From Pelodera strongyloides (lineage: Eukaryota; Nematoda; Chromadorea; Rhabditida; Rhabditidae), in NCBI GenBank assembly GCA_036852015.1, contig JAANDG010000571.1, forward strand, positions 1 to 64,000: 64,000 nt of DNA. Direction: 5' to 3'. A model generated the notes under the pieces. That model saw only the letters and a list, made by a program, of their open reading frames with translations. It did no database searches and had not been told where the DNA came from. The position numbers were made by a program, and so were the translations under genes. Positions 56,685 to 64,000 of the stretch are shown here, one piece after another; position 1 is the stretch's first letter; every line of letters starts with the position of its first letter.

Positions 56685-59600
56685 TCACTTCCACTGAGTA
56701 TCGATTTGCTGGAAGTAAATGTCACGTTCCTTTTCCGTGCTGAACATCATCGGTTTCCCAATCACAGATTTCACTTGTTCTTGGAAAGCATTAGTATTCT
56801 TGCTATTGACAGCAGTTTGACTTCGTTTACAAAAAATTAGACGACGACGTCGGAAAGCGTACCGAAGTGTACGATGACAGTGCACGGCAATGCACATTTG
56901 TGTTGCCAACTGAAATTAGAAAACAATGATTTCGATAGTCTAGTGGATAGCGTTGTTCACGAGTGAGAAAACGACGGGGGTTCAAATCTGGCAACCGATC
57001 CAAGTATTTTCATTCAACCAATAAATAAAGAAAATGTTGTCTTGTACTAATTCAAATTTGACCGTGATTGTCAATTTGTGTAAGGAGTTTCAAATTGTGC
57101 TTATGTATGGAAACTGAAAGCCGCGCTGAATGATTTTTGTGCCAGATTCGCCCTTTTTGTGCCAGATTCCCCCCCCCGCGAAACAGCAGTTGAATACTCT
57201 ATGATATACACTCTCACACGAATAAACAAAGAAACGTTATTTATAACGTAACTTGTGAAGAAACTAACCTGTACATGATTGACGATGAAGTATATGCTTG
57301 AAAAGAAGGGCAGATAAAACCGATCGACACAGTTGAACAAATACGTGTATGAAATGAGAAGTCCAAAGTTCGTAATACATTTGTACGGAGCGAGGTACAT
57401 CAACATATCGGCCGCTTTTAGGTTTCGAGCCGTTAGATACCTAAAATGAAGCATAAAAATCACTTTTGAAAGATTAATTCGCAAGTTAGGCGGCCTTGTT
57501 GGGTTCATTTTCTCAAATGAGGGGTTAACGGTTCGATTAAAGCGAAATACAGGCCGGTTTTTGAAACACATCGTGAACAACTGAATTCTTACGTATTTAT
57601 GCTAATTTGCTCGAATTTAGCTCAATTTTTTATTCTAATTTATGTTCATTTGCATAACAAGGCCGGGCATGCCTCCGTGCTGACCCGTAAAGAACTCATA
57701 AAAAATGTATGTAAGGAAAGTGACATCTCTAAGTAAGGTAGTATTTGGAATCCCAAGCTATGTCCATGAATGCCGTACCTCATTTCGATAGTGGCCTCAC
57801 GTTGCGCAGCCACCTTCTTGTAGGCCTGCATGCTGGCAAAGCGCAATGTGATGAAAAACTAAAATTTATATGACGTCACATTTTTAGAATACAAGTATCC
57901 TTTGTGCCATTTTTGTGGAGATTTTTCTATTATAAATTTTGTGAAATTACCAAGAAAGATTCAAGCGAAATACTAGCCGGTTTTTGAAACGCATCGTGGA
58001 TAACTGAATTCTTACATATTTATGACAATAGGTCACTCGAATATAACTCGATTTTTTATTCTAATTTATGGTCATTTGCATAAGATGCATAAGAATGGCG
58101 TTTACTCGATGGTTTCAAAAACCGGCTGGTATTTCGCTTTAACAAAAACTTACGATAGTTGCCAGAGTGAATAAGCTGTACAACATGGCATAAATAAATG
58201 TGTCGCTCAGGAAGTCAAGATACCAAAGCGGTGTGGCAACCACGCAGTAGAGTGCCTATATGATTTGATTATCTTTTTAAAAATTGATGGCGGTATACCA
58301 TAGCTTATGGCCTGTCCATGTTTGCGATTCGCACTTGCGAAAATGACAAATGCCTGTCCACGGTCTGGTCAATGTAAATGACATGGTCCCGCAGCGATTT
58401 TGAATCTAGTACGGATCTATTTCAAAATAGTATGAATTTCAAATAGCACGGGTCTGATACAGATCAATTCCAAATAGCTCGGGTTTGGGACACTTTCGCT
58501 ACAGAACCATGTCAAATGCGTTATTCGCATGGGTTACGGTAGGCATTTGAAATTCATGTAAAATGGCCTGAACATTGTCATTTTCGCAAGCATGGACAGG
58601 CCATTAATGGCATAGCAGCAATATAAAGTCATGTGTGTTTGATTTCTGCTCGTCCGACAAATCTTAAAAACCAAAAAGATCCATTATGCAACACACAGGA
58701 GACAGGAAAGTGACAATCCCAATATGTGCCCGAATATTTTCCACAAGCACCCGATATGACCCGTGCCCGATTATTTGAAGGGCTTCATCCGGAGTTTTTT
58801 AGTTTTCCATGAAATTCTAAAATTGGTCTACCAATACCAATACTTGTTTGTTTTTTTTCATACTTTTGGGTGCGGAACAGAACCTGGCGTGGTTGTATTA
58901 GATGGAATCCACGAATATATATTGCACTTTCGCATCAATATGATGAAAGATACTCAGCGATTACCAACTACTTACAATCGCACCAGAAAGAGCGAGTCCC
59001 AAGCTGGGCCTGTCGGGGAACATTTTCTCATATCGATCCACATAAATCATTGCAAATATCCGTTCTATTGAATAGGCCAACATTAGCAACGTTGTGAGGG
59101 CGAGGACTGAAAAAGTGGATTTTTTCATAACACCATGTTTGCCAAATATTACAGGAAGGATATTCAGGTTATAATAGGAAACCACTTTTCATAATAAAAA
59201 GGTGAGTTGACTTTACGATAGACTGTGTCGCGACTAGAGCTCTATTCTATTTTTCCCAATAAGGAGGGAGCAAGGTTCGCGGTTTTTTTTAATGATTGGA
59301 AATGTCATAGATAACTCAAAGTGAACGAAAAGAACTCACAACAATCTTGTAGCCCATTTTGGACGTCTAGGAACGTTCGTGTAAATCCAAACAATGCTCC
59401 GACAATATGCCGCACCGGACGGAGTAGTAGGGCCACCCAGTGTGTGCATGGTTGGAGAATGAGAACCAGTTTCAGATTACGGTGGCAGAACTGAAAGAAA
59501 GAAATTAGAATTCACAGAAATGGAGAACCAGTTGGTAGCGGATTTTTTTGTGAGTCAACCCATTAGACGACTACTTGGCGACCTTGCGGTAACCAAAATT

Positions 59601-61000
59601 GTCTCGAAATCCGTCGTGAACTGGTTTTCCTGTGAAGGTGGGAATTTCTTCCCGGCGCCGAGAGTGTATAGTATCAAGAATTTAAACCAGGGAGGGGGGG
59701 GGGAGGTTCCAGTAATCATTTCCAAAAAAGGTAACGGCAATATGGCTTGTTACATTTGGAAGTGTTTATCTAAAAACAAGTCACAGTTACGCTTTATTCA
59801 GATAAAATTGTAGTTAGATAAGTGCACGAAAGTTGAGTGAAAACAAAATACTCACATCTTTACTCCGTAGTAGACGAACGTAGCTTGAAATTATTGCGAA
59901 CTGAATGATGACCAGCAACGATTCGATTATCTAAAAAGAATGGTCTGTACTATTGCACATGGCAACGGCTTATTGGATAAAACCTACTCTGGGCACTGGA
60001 ACATACTGGGCAACTGAGAGCCTACTCTGGGCAACTGAGGACTACTTTGGGCAACTATACTTGCCGAGGACTACTTTGGTACCTACATATACTTGTGCAT
60101 TTTGAATAACATTCACTAACATTCACTTTGAATAAAAGCATGTGTAGACAATGTAAAAAAAACTGGATACTCTGAAAGCTTAGAAGGTTATTTTAACAGT
60201 CTGATCAGAAACCGACAGAAAAATTAACGCATTATGGATGTTTCAAAAACCGGCCGGTATTTCGCTTTTAAGTGTTCATGCTGCCTTTAAATAAAAGATC
60301 ATCTGATTACAAATAGTTTAACAAATTAGCCTGCTGTGTTACATACAAAATCAGAAATACTGTTCGTTGAGAAGGAGATATGTATCTTAAAGCGAAATAC
60401 GAAATACCAGCCGGTTTTTGAAACTTTAAGTAAAGTATACAGTTGCATAAATAATTTGGTCAGGTTTATTTAACTCTATAAAAACACATTTTCGTGGATG
60501 TTCACAGTTGTCCTGGTTGTCCACGGTAGTCCACGGTAGTCCTCAGTTGCCCAGGTCTCATTTTCAGTTGCCCAGTTGTCTACAGTAGTCCCAAGGAGTC
60601 CTAGTAGGTTTTACCCAATAAGCCCAAGTCCTCAGGCTTGTTGTCAATCTCGTTGTTTGTGCGGCACCGAGGAAACCGTGCCGTGAGTGGGCCGCGCATA
60701 CTTCGCCCGCATCTCGTTTATTACGGAAACGCATTCATTCCCTAGGACCCATGGTATGAATGAATGTTCGGAACCTCTGGATTAGTGTATTCTTTCCAAA
60801 ATGCAACTGCTTATTCTTAGGTCCACATAATTAGGAGTTATACACATACACATAGAGGCTTATTGTTAGTACATCGACAGTGTGTTTGTCTGTTTGTTTC
60901 TAGATGAATTACAGTATCAAACCTGCAACACGATGACTTTCTCCGGGGCATAGTAGTTATCAATAATAGGATCATATTTAACCATATTGTCAAATAACAT
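56685..61000 (-). CDS. Serpentine chemoreceptor, Sre-like (Sra superfamily), about 337 aa
   Basis: A seven-transmembrane nematode chemoreceptor. Minus-strand exons: 61000-60923, 59930-59856, 59490-59340, 59106-58976, 58255-58154, 57858-57779, 57440-57269 and 56909-56685, summing to 1014 bases in consistent phase. In order: short N-terminus ending YYAPEKVIVLQ, TM1 IIESLLVIIQFAIISSYVRL, then FCHRNLKLVL, a TM with SIERIFAMIYVDRYEKMF (the ER..A....YE signature shared by Sre and relatives), VVATPLWYLDFL, TLRFASMQAYKKVAAQREA, RYLTARNLKAADM, and a C-terminus GKPMMFSTEKERDIYFQQ, like the Sre tail. Class assignment rests on these motifs; Srab is the main alternative. Two in-frame starts exist (MLFDN or the later MVKYD at 60985). 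Introns contain a 657-bp foldback, a 298-bp foldback and two family A MITEs. Confidence 0.82.
56930..57005 (+). other. tRNA-like sequence in Sre intron
   Basis: GATAGTCTAGTGGATAGCG resembles an A box and GGGGTTCAAATCTGGC a B box at tRNA spacing, but the stems do not pair well. Probably a tRNA-derived repeat. Confidence 0.45.
57537..57657. mobile_element. Family A MITE, left half
   Basis: Left end TTAAAGCGAAATACAGGCCGG through TTCATTTGCATAA, then breaks off; the right arm is absent. Confidence 0.82.
57960..58142. mobile_element. Family A MITE
   Basis: Left end decayed to TCAAGCGAAATACTAGCCGG; right end CCGGCTGGTATTTCGCTTTAA intact. It ends 11 bases from an exon of the Sre-like gene. Confidence 0.85.
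58308..58605. mobile_element. Foldback element, 298 bp
   Basis: TGGCCTGTCCATG...CTTGCGAAAATGACA at the left and TGTCATTTTCGCAAG.CATGGACAGGCCA at the right are inverted repeats, in an intron of the Sre-like gene. Confidence 0.82.
59968..60624. mobile_element. Foldback element, about 657 bp
   Basis: GGCTTATTGGATAAAACCTAC at the left is mirrored by GTAGGTTTTACCCAATAAGCC at the right. The flanking arms carry CTACTCTGGGCAACTGAGG units and their complements. Family A end fragments at 60235-60271 and 60388-60428 are embedded. It lies in intron 1 of the Sre-like gene. Confidence 0.75.
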
Positions 61001-63026
61001 ACAGGTTATTTAGCTGTAAACTGTACAATGCATTAGAAGAAAATCTGAAATAAGCAAAATAAAAATAAGACTACAAAAGATGGTTTCAAGGATAATTATC
61101 GCGGAAAGAGAATGATCGCCGTGAATTGTAATTAACTCGAAATCTGGCAATTATCTGCAATTTAAACCAGCGCGAAATAAGCAGAGATCCTAATCGTCAG
61201 AGTAGGAAACACAATATTCACTACACTTTATATATGATTGAGGTAATGAACTTGGAAATTCTATGATAGAATATATAGGAGTGAAACAATGTTTGCTGGA
61301 CATTATTAGTAACAGATGCATAGATCTTAAAGCATTTACGAGTCCTGCGAAAAAGCGTGAATGCGTTCGTACGACATTATCAGGGTGGTATTACCTACAA
61401 ACAAGGTGATAAAAAACACGGCGAAATTGAACAATATGTAAAAAAAATTCAAGCAAAAATCCCGAGTAGCAACTCATCATAAAATGAAGAATGCAAAAAA
61501 CTAATAGGGAGTGACCAAGTACGAAATCAACGCTAGAAAACAAGTAAGTGACAAGTAAACGAAGTTACACAGCGTCATAGGAAACTATATATGCAGTTGT
61601 TTTATGAAACTTACTCATGGCCAGCGAATTTTCATGTTGGTATTTTTCATATTTTCAGTCTGAAATGTGACCACATATTGTATATGAATTTCCCGCTTTA
61701 AGTAAAAGTTATTGTACTTTCGCGTGTATGCTACTACAAGATACTTTTACTTTTGTAAGCACCTATGCTGTACCTTGCGGGGCGTTCAGTTAACTTTTTG
61801 ACAGTGGCCATATGTGCTTATTATGGGCGATATGCGCTAACAGGATATTAATTACTATAATTATTGCCTCAATGGACTAGAGGTAATTATGAACTAGTGA
61901 GTATATTATGTGCCATAAACGTTTATCGTGTTAGATGAGTCTATGAAATTTTTTGCTACTTGTCATTTTGAGGCCCAATGAGTTCTTTTCATTAGACGAA
62001 TGTTCAAGTAATTGAATAAAAAGGAGGGATATGTGGAGACGAGATGCCGTAGATAGAGATAGAGGGAGAGAGAGATAGAGAGAGATAGAGGGAGATAGAG
62101 AGATATATATATATATAGAGAGAGAGAGAGATCCATATTGTTGTTGTTTTTTTTCAAGAGTTTTTGGTCACGAACCATGCATCGAATTAGGGTAACCGAT
62201 GCAGGACAGTGTATCTTTTGGAGCTTTTACTACCGAAAAAAAATCTATAAGGAATGAGATTTCACAGTGTGATTTCACAGTGTGGAAGTCCGTAAAAATT
62301 TTGTTTTTCATGCGGCAAGATTCTCGCTATTTTTCATTACTGACCATTGAAATAATAAATTTCAATTCGCTAATTAGTCGAAGATTACCGTAGTTCCTCG
62401 TCTACGGTTCAAAAATCGACTAATGGCGGCTAGTAGAGGGTGGAAGCATTATGACTGAAGGTTGACAGGGTTTTACTTTCGAGCCGTCTTACCAAATCCA
62501 CTTATAATTATGAATTATAATAATAATAATTTATTTCCAGTCGCATGATTCTTTCAGTTGATAAAGGGTGATAATACTGTAAATGGAAAATCAAAGAAAA
62601 GAGAAAGTCCTAAAGCCATTAAAGCCACTAAAAATAACCGTAGGGGTAAATGAAAGTAAAACAGGGTGATAACGTATCATAACGCTTATGCGGAGTATGA
62701 GTTCCTTTTACTACACAATTGCAGTTACTTGCACCAGATGAAGTGCGACCATGTAATCTCTGACTTGGTCGCATAATTATTGATGATGGTAGTGCCTTGA
62801 CAAAATTTGTGCGACATTTTATGTTCGGAATAAATGTTATGTTATTTTATGTTATGATGAATTGTGTGTGGGATACAACAAAATAAGTCAGCTCCAGAGG
62901 GACCCAACGTCATATAAGTGGTATGCCAACCTCATTAGAGCAGTCTCATCAGACATTTACACAATAATAATGGTAAATAATAAAAATCAACGAATGTGGA
63001 AAAATTGGGTTTTATGGAAAAAATTT

Positions 63027-63970
63027 TTAAAGGGAGAGGCCCACGAGAAAAAAGTTGTCCTTAATTTACTTGAACAGAATGTCCGAAATTTCAGAAATAT
63101 TACTATTAAAGGGATAGGTTCATCTCAAATCACCTCTCTTTTTATTGTTTTTATTGATAATAGCACAAATATCGTTCACAATGAAAATCAAATCAATCAC
63201 AGAACAATACGACTCGCAGAAGAAGCTTCCTTTATTGGAAGCTAGTTGATCGGAAGCCAAAATCTAAACGCAAAAACCAACACCGTACACAGATCGCGCG
63301 GGCCAATGGCAATTAGCCAAGCTACAAACTACACTCGGCAGGTCATTATTTTCCACGGTGTGGTATCATTTAATTCGCTCTTGGCTAATTGCCATTAGCC
63401 CGCGCGATCTGTGTACGGTATTAGTTTTTGAGTTTAGATTTTGGCTTCCGATCAACTAGCTTCCAATAAAGGAAGCTTCTTCTGCGAGGCGTACTGTTCT
63501 GTGATTGATTTAATTTTCATTGTGAATGATATTTGTGCCATTATCAATAAAACCAATAAAAAGAGAGGTGATTTGAGATGAACCTATCCCTTTAAAAACG
63601 CATTTCTTTACGCCTAGAACTCGCAGAGATATTTCACGGCAAATAGTTCGGCCAGATACCGTAGCCTTAATCAATTTTTGCTCTTTTAGGGTATTAAGTT
63701 ATTGGAAACGCTGTGTTATAATGGTAGGAATGTTCTTTATTCGTTTAACAATCATGATGTAGAGAAAGAGTGCTAATGGATGGGTATAAACCGTAAAAGC
63801 GTATTTTAACCATTCCGACTACGGTACCTGGCCGAACTGTTTGCCGTGGAATATGTCTGCGAGTTTTAGGCGTAAAGAAATGCGGGTTTCACAGTTATAT
63901 TTCTGAAATTTCGGACATTCTGTTCAAGTAAATTAAGGACAACTTTTTTCTCGTGGGCCTCTCCCTTTAA
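63027..63970. mobile_element. Family C TTAA element interrupted by family D
   Basis: TTAAAGGGAGAGGCCCACGAG at the left and CGTGGGCCTCTCCCTTTAA at the right. It matches the element at 10195-10785 once the inner 63106-63595 insertion is removed; the match resumes at CGCATTTCTTTACGCCTAGAAC. Confidence 0.9.
63106..63595. mobile_element. Family D palindromic TTAA element, nested
   Basis: TTAAAGGGATAGGTTCATCTC at the left and GAGATGAACCTATCCCTTTAA at the right, complementary for about 220 bases per arm (through CAGATCGCGCGGGC). It is inserted in the left part of a family C element, with TTAA on both sides and one TTAA at the empty site. Confidence 0.92.
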
Positions 63971-64000
63971 GCATGATTGAAAAAACAATCACTGCGTCGC

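Larger units (their letters stand above)
61001..64000. other. Gene-free right end with nested MITEs
   Basis: No gene seen. A GAGA/TATA microsatellite lies at about 62055-62135, and a large composite TTAA element fills 63027-63970. The 127-codon frame at 62862-63245 runs into that element and is not considered a gene. Confidence 0.6.

Noticed and set aside
62862..63245. 127-codon open frame
   Set aside because: Crosses the left borders of the nested family C and D elements; composition is that of the repeats.

Overview
The window is nuclear DNA from a free-living type of nematode, most likely a rhabditine worm but not C. elegans itself. Evidence: small exons split by introns ending in TTTTCAG-like acceptors, acceptor sites sitting directly upstream of several start codons (as expected for spliced-leader trans-splicing), and nematode-restricted families (serpentine receptor classes Sri, Srt and Sre, ground-like proteins, an elevenin/SNET-1 neuropeptide precursor). 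Nearly all genes had to be rebuilt exon by exon; single long reading frames in this window are mostly chance.

Layout. 0.36-1.1 kb: a two-exon gene of unknown function (+). 5.7-11.8 kb: an Sri chemoreceptor (+, 8 exons). 14.3-18.5 kb: an Srt chemoreceptor (+, 11 exons). 20.5-26.5 kb: purine nucleoside phosphorylase (+, 9 exons), with a frameshifted fragment of a neighbouring gene in one intron. 28.3-29.8 kb: a small SnoaL/DUF4440-like protein (+). 30.6-33.8 kb: a two-repeat protein with DM9-like units (+, 12 exons). 34.4-36.7 kb: a Skp1-related protein (+). 38.3-47.1 kb: four ground-like genes, the first two a convergent inverted pair (+ then -), the other two in tandem (+). 48.2-49.4 kb: an elevenin/SNET-1 precursor (+). 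50.2-54.2 kb: a second Sri receptor (-), paralogous exon by exon to the one at 5.7 kb. 56.7-61.0 kb: an Sre-like receptor (-). The rest is AT-rich non-coding DNA, microsatellites and many non-autonomous transposons.

The most striking non-genic signal is a set of palindromic TTAA-bounded MITE families. The commonest (ends TTAAAGCGAAATACCGGCC) has at least 15 full or partial copies, mostly in introns. Copies of different families sit back to back sharing one TTAA, and one is cleanly nested in another at 63 kb. A second terminus type (GAGGCC-T-TTCACCAACA) occurs in elements with unrelated interiors, and one copy apparently supplies the splice donor of a coding exon. Other foldback elements and tRNA-like sequences fill the larger introns.

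The genes do not form one pathway. They group as chemosensation (three receptor classes), secreted signalling (ground-like, elevenin) and housekeeping (purine salvage, SCF ubiquitin ligase adaptor). Two GC-AG introns, in the first Sri gene and the minus-strand ground-like gene, are required by reading frame.
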